Assembly (NCBI GenBank): GCA_033060915.1
Contig: CM065384.1
Span: 35,622,501 to 35,686,500 of the forward strand
DNA from: Euryodendron excelsum
Taxonomy: Eukaryota > Streptophyta > Magnoliopsida > Ericales > Pentaphylacaceae
Direction of reading: 5' to 3'
DNA length: 64,000 bases
Shown piece after piece: positions 49,261 through 59,816 of the stretch (positions are counted from its first letter, which is position 1; each line of letters begins with the position of its first letter). Under the pieces are notes generated by a model that saw only the letters and a list, made by a program, of their open reading frames with translations, made no database searches and was not told the DNA's origin. Both the position numbers and the translations under genes were made by a program.

Positions 49261-49529
49261 TCGTCTCAAGAGCATGACCCTGGAATCCCCATGGAAGTGC
49301 TAGATTCGCCAAGCATTCAGAACCTAGAAATACTCCAGGTAGAACAAGAAATGGAGTGGGCAACACCAATCAGAAACTACTTGGAGCGTGAATCCTTACT
49401 AGTGGACAAAGTTGAGGCAAGAAGGATCTAGTACAGAGCTAGCAGGTACGCCCTTATCAACGACTTTCTGTATAAAAGGGGACACACCCTACTCTGGCTA
49501 AGGTGTGCAGGAAAAACAGACGCTAATTA

Positions 49530-50591
49530 TATTTTGAGAGAAGTGCACGAAGGGGTTTGCGGCAACCACTCAGGAGGGAAAGCTCTTGCCAAGAAGATCC
49601 TTCGGGCAGCCTATTACTGGCCCACGATGGAAATGGATGCCCAAGATTTTGTGAGGAAGTGTGACAAGTGCCAGAGGTTTTCAAACATCCCAAGGCAACC
49701 GCCCCAGGAGCTGATGCCCATCTAGAGCCCTTGGCCTTTTGCCCAATGGGGAATTGACATAGTGGGGCCTTTGCCTTTGGGAAAAGGTCAGACCAAGTTC
49801 GTAGTGGAAGCCATAGACTACTTCACCAAGTGGGCCGAGGCTGAAGCCGTCGCCACCATCATTGAGCAGGAAATGAAGAATTTCCTGTGGAAGAACATCA
49901 TATGTAGATTCAGGATCCCTAAGGTAATCATCATAGATAATAGGAAACAGTTCGAGGGCGGTCAGTTCGGTCAGATGTGTTCAGACCTCCAGATTAGCCA
50001 TCACTTCTCTTCCCTAGAACATTCCCAAACCAACAGCTAGGTCGAAGTCACCAACCAAACCATGTTCAACATTATCAAGGCGAAGCTAGAAAAGGCGAAG
50101 GGCTTATGGGCTGAGGAGCTTCCCAATATTTGTGGGCCTACTGAACGACAAAGAGGGTGGCAATAGGGCACACCCCTTTTTCCCTAACATTCGGGTCTGA
50201 AGTGATCATCCTAGTGGAGATAGGCCTGTACAGCCCCAGGGTTGAACACTTCGAATAAGAGGCCAACAACGACGCCCTGGAGGTGAGCCTAGACCTATTT
50301 GAAGGGAGAATGTTACAAGCAGCCATAGAAGTAACTACCTATCAACAAAGGGTGCGCAAATATCATAAAGCCAAAGTAAAACCTAGGGCATTTAAAGCAG
50401 GAGATCTGGTTCTCAAAAGAGTCAATCAGTCTACCAGGAAGCTCAGTGACAGGAAACTGGGGCCAAATTAGGAAGGGCCATACACAGTTAAGGGGTTCTC
50501 TAGAAAAGGGACCAATTGGTTAACCGGAATCGATGGCAACGACCTCCCCAACCCTTGGCATGCTGAGCACCTGAGAAAGTACTATGTTTGA
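49530..50591 (+). pseudogene. Tat integrase remnant
   Basis: HHCC zinc finger: HEGVCGNHSGGKAL to CDKCQRFSNIPRQ (about 49546-49695). Core: FAQWGIDIVGPLPLGKGQTK, FVVEAIDYFTKWAEAEA, then VIIIDNRKQFEG, and VEVTNQTMFNIIK with the presumed third acidic residue. It ends with WHAEHLRKYYV and a stop at 50589-50591. Stops include TAG before SPWPF and before VEVTN, both fitting CAG changed to TAG. A frame change occurs near 50140-50280. Confidence 0.9.
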
Positions 50592-50649
50592 TGTAACCAG
50601 CACTCATTAACGAAATCTTGGCACTTCAAAGCCCCAAAATGATCGTCTA

Positions 50650-51245
50650 CTCGCGTGACTCATGAAACCCAAGGCTATTAAGCCCAACTGGTCAGTCTCG
50701 ACGATTGACCAGACAAGCCAAAAGGCCACAAAGCTACTTAGCCCAAGTGGTCAATCCTAACGATTGACCAGACAAACTGAAAGGCCATAAGGCTATTAAG
50801 CCCAAGTGGTCAATCCCAACGACTGACCAGACAAGCCGAAAGGCCACAAGGCTACTTAGCCCAACTGGTCAGTCCTAACGACTGACCAGACAAGCCGAAA
50901 GGCCACAAGGCTATTAAGCCCAATTGGTCAGTCCCTATGACTAACCAGACCAGCCGGAAGGCCATAAGGCGACCATACCGCAACTGGTCAACCCCCAAGG
51001 CTGACTAGACAAACAGAAGTCACGAGGCTACTAAGCGGAACTGGTTAGTCCCTAAGACTAACCAGACCGACCCAAAGGCCCTGAAACATGAAGCCCAACT
51101 GGTCAATCCTGAAGACTGACCAGCCAGACTCGGAAGGCTTGCAGGTTAACGAGTCCACCTGGTTAGTCCAAGAGACTAACTAGATTCGCTTAGATAATCA
51201 TAAGGCTACTGACCTCATCTGGTTAGTCCTATGACATTACTAGTG
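50650..51245 (+). repeat. 59-bp tandem repeat, about ten units, each with a hairpin
   Basis: Unit starts are at 50688, 50747, 50806, 50865 and 50924, exactly 59 bases apart, then less regular to about 51245. Each unit contains CTGGTCAGTC and GACTGACCAG (or close variants) separated by about five bases, so it can form a 10-bp stem. Other shared words are AAAGGCCACAAGGCTA and AAGCCCAA. It lies just after the pol stop. Confidence 0.92.
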
Positions 51246-51407
51246 AAAAAAAAAGAGAAAAGAAAAAAGGGAAAAGGTAATCACAGGCATTTGAACAAAA
51301 GAGCACGGAGCATAGAGCACAGATTAGAAGCAAAAAGGCATTTTCATTAATGGAAGGAAGTTACAAAAAAAATATAAAAATTACAAGGCTTGGGTCTGTT
51401 GATAAGC

Positions 51408-53580
51408 TCAGGATTGAGCATCATCCTCCTCTTCTGCTGCAGGGGTCTAGTCTTCCCCACCAAGCGCTTGGGAGGTGGTATCATCAGACGGCTTCAGGGT
51501 GGAGAAATCCAAGTCTGGGAAGAGCTTCTTTGCTACAACCTTAGCATCAATGAAACCCTCCATGTAAGTCCGCTGACCTCCTCCTGGAAGGATGCCTAAC
51601 CTTAAACTCCTCTATAGCCCTCTCTTGAGCAGTTTTGAGCTGCCCCTCCAGCTCAACTACCCTCAAGCCTAGAGAGTCTCTGACTGCTTTGAAGGCCTGA
51701 GCATCAAAAGTCAACACTTTAACCTTTTTCTTGAGCTCTGCCGATTCGTCCAAAATGAAAGATTTCTCTGCCTCAGCAGCTGCCTCGGATTCCTTGGCAT
51801 TTTTGACTTTATTCTCCAGACCATTGATCGTCTCAATCAAGGTCTCGATGACTTGACCTTTTTTAGAGCTCTTAGTCGTCTTCGCTTTCAAGCGGGTAGA
51901 CAGACAGAGCGCTTTCACATGCAACTGCAAAAGGATGGGAGGATCAGTATCAATAAACCAGAGCAGTCAGATGAAAAACAAAAGTTAACCAGAATCATCA
52001 CCTTGACAGCATCATGGTTCATGCCCTTTATCAGTTGGGCGTTGTTCCAGTTGGCAAGGGGGCCCACGTCCTCTATACTGATGAATTGCTACATCCTCTC
52101 CCAAGCAGCCTGGACTTCTTCCACAACGAGGGGCTCGCCCTGCTGAGCTGGAGGTGTAGGGACCGTAGGTGTTGCTGCAGCAGGCAGAGGCATAGGCATT
52201 CCAGCGCTAGACTTGGAAGACTGACCAAGTGCTTGGGCAGCAAATGAAGCCTTAGCTATCGGGGGCGGGGGGGGGGGGGGGGGGGGGGGGGGCGCGCAAC
52301 CACCGTAGGACCCTTGTTAGGGGAATGCTCAACAGTCTTGCCCCCAGAGCTGGACTGATGGCGTTTGCTAGGTCTCTCTCCAGTGGCCTTTGCCTTCTCC
52401 ATTTCCTCGAATTTCTTCCTAGCAGAGAATCCTATATTCCTCTTGTCAAAACCCATGGTAGGTCCCTGTCCTGCAAAGCACACAAAACAAAGGTCAGTGC
52501 ACTCATTGAAAAGTAACTATTACAAACATATTAGACTCACTCCTCTCAGTGCGAAGGGCTTCAATGGAAGGGTCTGGACCTAAGAGGTAGGCTACCAAAC
52601 TCTCACCAGCTACAAGGGGCGCCCGGTTCTTGACTGGGTGCTCCCTCACCCTCGCTAACCAGCCTTCCCTCGACTCATCCTCCAGCATAGGAAGGCGTGC
52701 TGAGCAAAAGAAAAATGGATGATAGTTAGACCACTACCTTAAGAAGGGATCAAGCATAAAAGCACGAAATGCGCTTACCCTTCCTACCTAGACTACCCTA
52801 TTGTCTGGGTATGCGAGGCATCTGATCGGTCACATCCTTTCAGTGGGCAATCTCCATACCCTCACCATAAACAAAGAAATACTTCTCCTTCCAGCGCTTG
52901 TGAGAGACTGGGAGATTAGTTATTAGAGTAGGCTAACCATCCCGAGCTAAGAAGTAATACCAGCCTGAGCTCTCGCTCTCCGTTATTTTATAACAGAAAA
53001 AGAAGTCTTCAGGGGTCAGGATTTCCTCCTTGTCGGTAGCGGCTTGCCACAAGGTAGCACAGCCTGCAAGAATGCGCCATGAATTGGGCATGAGCTGCCC
53101 AGGAGTTAGCTTGGCCCTGCTCAAGACTCCCCTAATGGGAGGAGCAATAGGAAACCTCAGCCCCCCGGTCAGTGCACTCTCATACACCATGATTTCCCCA
53201 GGGCAAGGGAGGCACGCTCTGTCCTTGCTCCCAGGAACTCTACAGCTCATGGAGGCCAGGAACTAGTAGGCAGACAAGAGCATTCTCACATTTGCCCCGT
53301 ATAGGATGGAGGCTATGTGCCTCGCCTCGTGGCTACAGTCTGGGGCAGAGGGCAACGCAGCTCTGGCCTTGGCCACAGCCACAGGGGCACTTTCAAAGGT
53401 GTCCACGATGGCCACAGGGCTCCTCGCCCTTGTTGGCCTTACCTCTTAGGTAACATCCGCAGTATCGGCCCTATAGTAGTTCGCGGAGGCACTAGAAGCC
53501 TCGTCTGGCCTAACCCTATCCAGATCCATCGAAGCAGTGCGCTTAAAGCTGGGTGATAGGGTGATTGGGTGGGGATTCAT
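51408..53580 (-). pseudogene. Antisense intron-containing gene in the Tat element (aORF)
   Basis: ATG at 53580 (MNPHPITLSP). Exon 1 carries a segment typical of the 'putative gypsy type transposon' domain (GGLRFPIAPP, PGQLMPNSWRILAG, about 53175-53060). Three introns have canonical ends on the minus strand: 52778-52700, 52540-52471 and 52001-51925. Exons 1 (802 nt) and 2 (159 nt) give consistent phase-1 joins. The third exon encodes MGFDKRNIGFSARKKFEEME and a poly-Pro run from the C/G tract; the last has a long coiled coil (51930-51600) and ends near FPDLDFSTLKPSDDTT. Stops (e.g. VT-stop-EVR) and an indel in the G tract inactivate this copy. Confidence 0.82.
52261..52292. repeat. Guanine homopolymer inside the antisense gene
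   Basis: Five G, one C, then 26 G. On the coding (minus) strand this reads as a Pro-rich run. Its length variation probably accounts for the frame mismatch between exon 3 and exon 4 of the antisense gene. Confidence 0.95.
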
Positions 53581-54190
53581 GATCTTAGGGTCTTCTATTT
53601 CGCGAAGAGTAGCGAAAGTAGACCTAGAAGCCTCTAAAACGCCCTAGTACACATACTCAACAAAGGAGGGGTTGCCTATGAACCCTAGAGGGTACGTGGC
53701 CCTAACTCTCCACTCGTAATGCCAGATGGTCTTCTGTAGAAGCCAAAACATATACCCACACACCTTAAATACCTTGATGAGTAGAAAGGTTGAGAGGAAT
53801 GTTTGAGTTTGCTTCGAACAACCAGCAATGGTGAAAGAAATGGGGAAGAAGACAAGAGAAATCACTTGCCGAATAACCCGAAAAAGATGTGCAAAATGGA
53901 GGGCCCTTTTGTGAACCGCCAAGGTTTTATAGGCCCCCTCTTTTCAAAATCAATGACGTGGATCTGCACAGGGTTCACAGATCAAACGGTTGGTGATGGA
54001 AACATCCAATTGATATACGGGGCCAACCCTATGAAGCCATGTGGCACAAACTCCAAGGGTCGCTTTGATTCGGTAAGCATAGTAATCATGATGATTTTAC
54101 AGTGCCATAAATGCGCTTCAGGGCTGGTACCCCGTGACTCTTTGGAATTCCCACTGGCCGACCTTGGCTGCCAAGGGAATTGGGGACATC

Positions 54191-54746
54191 TGATAATACG
54201 ACAAGTCTAGCCGGTCTGCCCCTCCGATGGACAGACCGCATGAGCTCCAGCTATGTCACCAGGCTAGGACTCCCGAACCCCCTCCCAAACCAAGCTTGCC
54301 ACGGATCAGGAAGGGCAGAGCTCCAACAGTACACCTGGTGCCGCCATTAAGGCACCTCGAGATTCTCGCTTGATGATCAGCCTCCACGATCCCATGATTG
54401 GGTCGGCTCCCCCACGACTGGGGGCTTGGTCCTTGGAGTTTAATATCAAGGCACGATACATCCCTACGATTTTGGATGCATAATTTGAGGGTAGGATTGG
54501 CTCTCCCATGAGGGTGCCCACAATCCGAGCCAACACTCCAATAAAAAGGAGTAGTCATCATCTCCAAAAGAGGTACGAGACACGTCAACCCTTGAGTATT
54601 GTTACACTGCTCATTTCTCTCTAGGCTAACTTTGGCATCAGAGTGTCTTTGGCAGGCACCACACCGGTGTCCCAAGCAGGAGGATCTATCTCCTCTATCA
54701 TTCACATCAGTGGTCAAGAAGGACGTACAAATTCATTGCATCATCA
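54191..54746 (+). repeat. Tat 3' LTR (556 bp)
   Basis: Begins TGATAATACGACAAGTC and ends TTGCATCATCA; target duplication ACAAG follows. The purine-rich AAGGGAATTGGGGACATC just before it is the likely polypurine tract. It differs from the 5' LTR at scattered positions. Confidence 0.93.
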
Positions 54747-54751
54747 ACAAG

Positions 54752-54834
54752 CAAATTCCCCCTTCTACCCAACCAAAAATTCCTCTCCCAGATACTTCAT
54801 CACCAATTTCCAATAACCCAGCATATTATGCAAT

Positions 54835-54867
<33 letters not shown>

Positions 54868-55200
54868 CCCCCAACAACCTCTTAGCATCCACTGAATCTT
54901 AGTCTAAATTCCTATTGAATTCCACGTTTTCCTCCAACTTAGATAGGCCATCCCATTAGTCTTAAGGAAGAGCAATTTTGCTCACTAAACCACTACTCTA
55001 CCGAACTCCATGAAAACTTGCATCAATGCCAAACTTCCCCTTTTGCCTTATGCAACTCCCACTAAATCAGCTTCAGATGACAGAACAGAACTCTCCTTGT
55101 CCTCTAATGCACAATCAAAATGGGAGTTAGGCAATTTCTAGGCTTAAAAAACATGTCCAGACTCTAGACGGACCTCACCATCATAGGCTGCCCCACCTGA
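54752..55200. repeat. Segmental duplication A, copy 2, right part
   Basis: It continues the match to copy 1 from about 1543 to 1965 (CAAATTCCCCCTTCTACC onward). A run of 31 C (54836-54866) replaces a run of about six C near 1630 of copy 1. Similarity ends near 55195. Confidence 0.85.
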
Positions 55201-55282
55201 TTTCTAGGCTATAAAAACAGGCCAGACTTTAGCCTAAAGCCTCCTTCCTAATAGAACTCACCTAGGCATTCGTGTAAAGCCA

Positions 55283-55707
55283 TGTGTAGAGAGAGAAAAT
55301 ACTTTTTGAGAGCTGTATGGTAGCTTTTCAAATTTAAAATTCTTGTTATGTAAATAATTTCATGCGTCACAATTTAACCACGTTCAAGTCTTGCCAAGCG
55401 TAAGAGTTCCTCTAAAGTCGTTGGCTTAATAATTACTTAGTTTGTATAGAGTGGAGGGACTACACAGATCTCGAGATTAGTTGAGGTGCATGCATGCTAG
55501 CCCGAACACTTGGTTAGCAAAAAAATAAAAAGAATGTCATACCATATAAACATGATGATGTGGTATGACAGTCATGGATAATTACCACGTCATCGCACCC
55601 TTATCTTTTGTTTTTATGTATATATATATATATATACCCTTTTTTCACCCACCCCTATCCCCATTCACGAGTAATTATTCAATATAACGGTGATATCACG
55701 TCATTAT
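55283..55707. repeat. Dispersed repeat unit U, partial copy
   Basis: It matches 5366-5740 and 61743-62110, including AGAGAGCTGTATGGTAGC and the SINE-like segment, up to GGTGATATCACG. It is cut at 55707 by the LTR of the next element. Confidence 0.85.
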
Positions 55708-57290
55708 TGTGGGCCTAATAAGAGCCAATCCTGACACAAAGGATAATTAGCCTAAGAAGGTCGGCTCAAGTTTGTCGACCTAGCAGGCCAGGCCTGCCCT
55801 GACCTTGGGCCAAATCCCAGGGGGACTGGCCCAAGGATTATAGACCAAGCCTTATAAGGATTAGTAGGAGCAGCGAATACAAATCCCTTTCCTAAGTGGA
55901 CTAAGATAAATAAAGGATAAATCCAATATATTGTAAACTAACCTAAAAGGGGAGACTCCTAGGAGGAGATTGATTCCAACTCCCAGAGAGAACATGGCAT
56001 TCCGAAACCTATAAATATCCCATGCACTAAAGAGGCAAGGTACGTTCACTCGAGTTCCAGCTATAAATTCTTTGTTCAAATCATTATGATTAAGCTTGCT
56101 AACTTAATAATTGGAATGATATCGGCCCAAAGAGGATTGATGCATTCTCATTGTGATTAAGTTCATCAATTTGGTTCGTGTATTGAATCAAGTCTTCTAA
56201 AAAATCCACTTACAATTGGTGCCGTCTATGGGAAGGTCTAGCAAAGATGAGTACTAGCTTTCTTAGATGGATGAGTTGAGCCCACCAGTAAGGAAACTGA
56301 AGATAGTCGAAACGTTCCCAGTAATGAGGACGTACACTTGTCAGACCGCTAAGATAGTGCAACACAAAGTAAGGGAGGTCAGCCGATAAGATCAAAGATA
56401 CAAATCCTTGATGATAACCGATAGGGAAGACGAGAGGAACAATAGTGGGATCAATCGCATGAACTTGAACCCCTTACCCTCTAGTGGACGTCTGTCTAGT
56501 AATGTTTCGCCCCGGGTAGCCAAGCAGGAACTCCAACGGTTGGCTGAAGAGATAGCCCACCTTAGGTATCAAGTAGAAGTTACGAGATGGGCGATTGCCA
56601 GAAGGGATGGATGAGTCGGGAGAAGATCACCAGATCATCGTAGAAAAAGGAGAACAAATTGTAGAATCACGAGCCCCCTTACCACATGTTTGACTGTAAG
56701 TCACGCCTCCAACACTCGACATTACAAGGACAAACAGAAAGATTGGCATCGTGAGGGAAATCAAACTCCACCTAGAGATTCGAGAAGAGCCAATTCAAAA
56801 CAGTAGGAATGGGTCCGATGGCTAAACGAGCGGCTAGACAATAGGGACAAGCGCCGTACAGGACGGATTGCCCATAACATAGCCAAGAGAGCCCTTGACC
56901 AAATCGCGTCCAGACCTTTTACAGTGAAAATTAAGGCTCGCTGACCTCCAAAAAAATTTATGCCGCCAAAGTTTACACCCTATGATGGGAAGTTGGATCC
57001 TGTTAGTCATGTTCGACACTTCAAACAGATGATGGTTCTGTGGAGTGGAGACGCGTCATTAATGTGCCAAATTTTTCTATCAAGTCTTGGAGAGGTAATT
57101 TTACGATGGTTCAACAAGTTACCGTCAAGATCAATAGTAAGTTGGAGACAACTCGCCGAGCTATTTACCGATCGCTTCATCACAAACAGCAAGCAGCCTA
57201 AAGAGGTAGACTATTTACTTACCTTACAGAAAAAAGATGGAAAAGGGTTACGAGTATAGAATAGATTTTCATATGCTGGTCTGGTTAGTC
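55708..57290 (+). mobile_element. Ty3/gypsy element, 5' part only (LTR, primer site, gag)
   Basis: The 5' LTR is 55708-56214 (TGTGGGCCTAATAAGAGCC to TCCACTTACA) with a TATA region near 56010. The primer-site region ATTGGTGCCGTCTATGGGAA follows at once. Gag remnants are at 56408-56610 and 56960-57259. The latter starts MPPKFTPYDGKLDPVSHVRH and continues with LGEVILRWFNKLPSRSI and LLTLQKKDGKGLRV, a Retrotrans_gag-type domain. No zinc knuckle, pol or 3' LTR follows, so the element is truncated near 57290. Confidence 0.85.
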
Positions 57291-58860
57291 AAGTTTGATC
57301 AAATAAAGGCCATTAGTTTATGTTCTCGATCTCTTTCCCTTTATATATAGGTATATCATGTATATATATCATTTATATGTATGGATATATGTTTGCATAT
57401 GTGGGTATGTAAAATTATATAGTTCGATGAGTTGTTTGGTCTACTGATGAATCTTTTGAAGTTGTAAAGTGCTCTGTAGGTGAGAAGTTGCTTAGTTTTC
57501 TACTAGTTTTATCTTCTAGTATAAATTAACTTTGTGAAAACCAAGTCTTTGACAGAGTGATTGGAAAAGGGCGGGATGGGATAAATCTTTGGTAGTTGGT
57601 GCATCAAGTTGGTCATGTCATGTGCCCCAAGTGGGAAAAAATTGGCACTTTTAAAGTAAAAAAACAATGTAATGGACAACGGAAGGCTCGAGACAATTTA
57701 AGGTTTAAAGTGACAATTTCAAATGGGATTTTGTTTTTATATTTTTAATATTATTATAAAAGCTTTTATCTAATTTTTTGTTGATAAATGGCTTTTCCTT
57801 TTTTCTTTTGAAGCTTACCCTTGATTTGGTTTTAGGCCTTCTAATTATAACCGGACTCTTTTTTCTGATTTAGACCGGCCTCTTTTAAAGAAAAAAAAAA
57901 AAAGGATATGTAACTATATAGAATCTTCATAACCTTGAGATATTAAAAACTTGGAGCTTCAAAAAAATTTCTATTTATTTTAAACCAATGGTTTTTTTTT
58001 TTATTTTGTCTTATTTTATGGCTGGCTTTTTTTTTTCATATGGAGCTGGGCTCTTTTTTAGAAATGACAGAAAAGCCATAGGGCCATGTGAGATTTTAAG
58101 AAATTGGAGATTTTATTCAATGTTTTTTTTTTATTTTTAGAAACAGTGTTAAAAACTATATAGTGTCTTTATTTATCATGTACAATTTTAAAAAATTTGA
58201 AGCCTATAACAAATATGTTATTTGTACGACTCATTTATCTTTTCGTTAAAACCGTATTTCTTTCGTGAAGTTCACTAGTGCACTTGAGTTTGGGTTTCTT
58301 GTTTCACTAGTAATAAATCTCTTGCGGCCTAGTCTCAAAAAAATTGTCAAATTTTGAACTCAAGATTAAGGACGACAATTTGATCCAAAAAAACTCGAAA
58401 CCTGTTTCACCCCGCCCCTAATAGTAGGGGTTTGGCGTATGAATAAATGAGTTAGGCCGGTTACAAGGAAGAAAATAAAACCCGAAATAGGTTTTGGGGC
58501 AGTGTAAGTTTAGGTCACTTCATCTCGAACCCGTTCCAATTATTTGTGAAATACATTATATAACACTATTACATACTAATGATACAAAATACCTTTTCTT
58601 TGTTATAAGTAAATGGCAGGGTTTTGATGTTATCTTTTATATTTTAGGATTTAGCTCTTTTTTTAATTTTATAGTGTGTTTATGCTTATATAACTTGTAT
58701 TATTTTTAATTTTGAAGAATTATTTTTATTTTGAGTCTTTGTGCGGGTTTAACCTGAACCCGATTAATTTGAGAGGACGGGGACTTGGTAGGAATGTTCA
58801 ACCCATCATAAGTTTGGGGCCAGATGCATAGTGAAAATTTTTCATTAAGGGCAAGGTAAG
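57291..58860. other. Intergenic AT-rich DNA, no gene recognised
   Basis: Many T runs; TATATATAGG-like words near 57345. A segment from about 58380 to 58800 has GAAACCTGTTTCACCCCGCC at one side and GTTTAACCTGAACCCGATTA at the other, reminiscent of a plant repeat, but no ends could be fixed. Open frames are short and hydrophobic. Confidence 0.5.
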
Positions 58861-59320
58861 GTTTAGTTTAACTAGTTCCAAATCTGACCTATTGTCATTC
58901 CTACTAAGGAATTTTTGAAATAACAGTTTGTCCCTATTTCCACCAAGCTATCCTTGAGATTAATATAAGGGAGCCCGCCCAAGTATGCCCATTATTTATA
59001 GCGCTTGAGAATTTTTTTTAACTTGTGATTTTTCTTTGAAGCCCTGTTTGAGCATAAATATATGTAAAATAATATTAAAAAATTTCAGGTTAAATTGGCA
59101 GTCTAGGGCCAGTTTGACAAATGTAATTTTTTAGATGGGTGAGTTTGAGATTTATTTCTAGATCCGATAAATATTATTTCTAATTTATACCCGACTCACC
59201 CCTAGATTAATATAAGTAGTGATTTATTTTAAAGAAAAACACTTTTTTTTTCGTGATTAAATGCTCTCCTTCTCCCTATCATGTAGTCTGTGTGAAATTT
59301 TTTGGTTGAATGAATTGCCC

Positions 59321-59331
59321 TTATAAATAGA
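59321..59331 (+). promoter_or_regulatory. TATA box of the small-gene paralogue
   Basis: TTATAAATAGA lies about 115 bases before the ATG at 59440. The two gene-less copies of this promoter (near 7085 and 63426) have TTGTAAAT instead, so their TATA box is weakened. Confidence 0.65.
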
Positions 59332-59439
59332 CCCCTTCCCCTTCTCATAAACACACTCATTTCTTGTGAAAGTGAAGCGCCCATTTCTGTCTTTCAAGAA
59401 CGCACAACCTCTGTGTCTAACTTCTGGACCTGTAAGACA

Positions 59440-59816
59440 ATGGAAGGCGAGAGCAACCAGAACCGGGAGAAGGATCTAGTACATGCTGCTGACGCGCATT
59501 TGGCTAGGCTGTCTGAACTGTTGGAGATGAAAAGAGATGCTGAGAAGAAAGTAGATGAAAGAGTCTCTACCATTGTAGGGACGATGCGCAACAAAAACTA
59601 CCCACACATCGTGGTCTTTGATGAGGGCGAGATGAAGGCAGCAGCCTACTTCGCCAGCTCAACTGGATGGAGAGGAAGATTGGTGCTTTGAACAACATCC
59701 CATCCATTCGTGCGATCGCAGAGGCCAATGTTGAACACTTCACCTCCATTGAAGAACATGCCAAAGACGTCTGAGTTAGGAGGCTGGCCTAGCTAGGTCG
59801 TCATTCTCATGCATGA
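59440..59816 (+). pseudogene. Broken paralogue of the 21 kb small gene
   Basis: The ATG at 59440 starts MEGESNQNREKDLVHAADAH. Like the gene at 21057-21434 it has a charged helical N-terminal part and then KNYPHIVVFDEGEMKAAAYF and WRGRLVL. At 59685-59690 several bases present in the paralogue (between its GKLV and ALVDN codons) are missing. The frame ends at a TGA, and the homologous IPSIRAIAEANVEHFTSIEE continues in another frame. A further TGA near 59773 stands where the paralogue has sense. A polyadenylation-like AATAAA is at 59859-59864. Confidence 0.8.

Larger units (their letters stand above)
45160..54746 (+). mobile_element. Tat-clade Ty3/gypsy retrotransposon, complete but mutated
   Basis: A 9.6 kb element with LTRs at 45160-45716 and 54191-54746 and identical 5-bp target duplications ACAAG (45155-45159 and 54747-54751). 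Domains in order are gag, protease, RT, a gypsy-type RNase H, a second archaeal-type RNase H, integrase, a 59-bp tandem repeat, and an antisense intron-containing gene. The second RNase H and the antisense gene point to the Tat clade, possibly Retand-like. It inserted in duplication A copy 2 after the duplication, since copy 1 keeps the empty site. Confidence 0.95.

Noticed and set aside
50650..51245. CRISPR-like array
   Set aside because: Units are continuous 59-bp tandem copies without unique spacers, within a plant retrotransposon.
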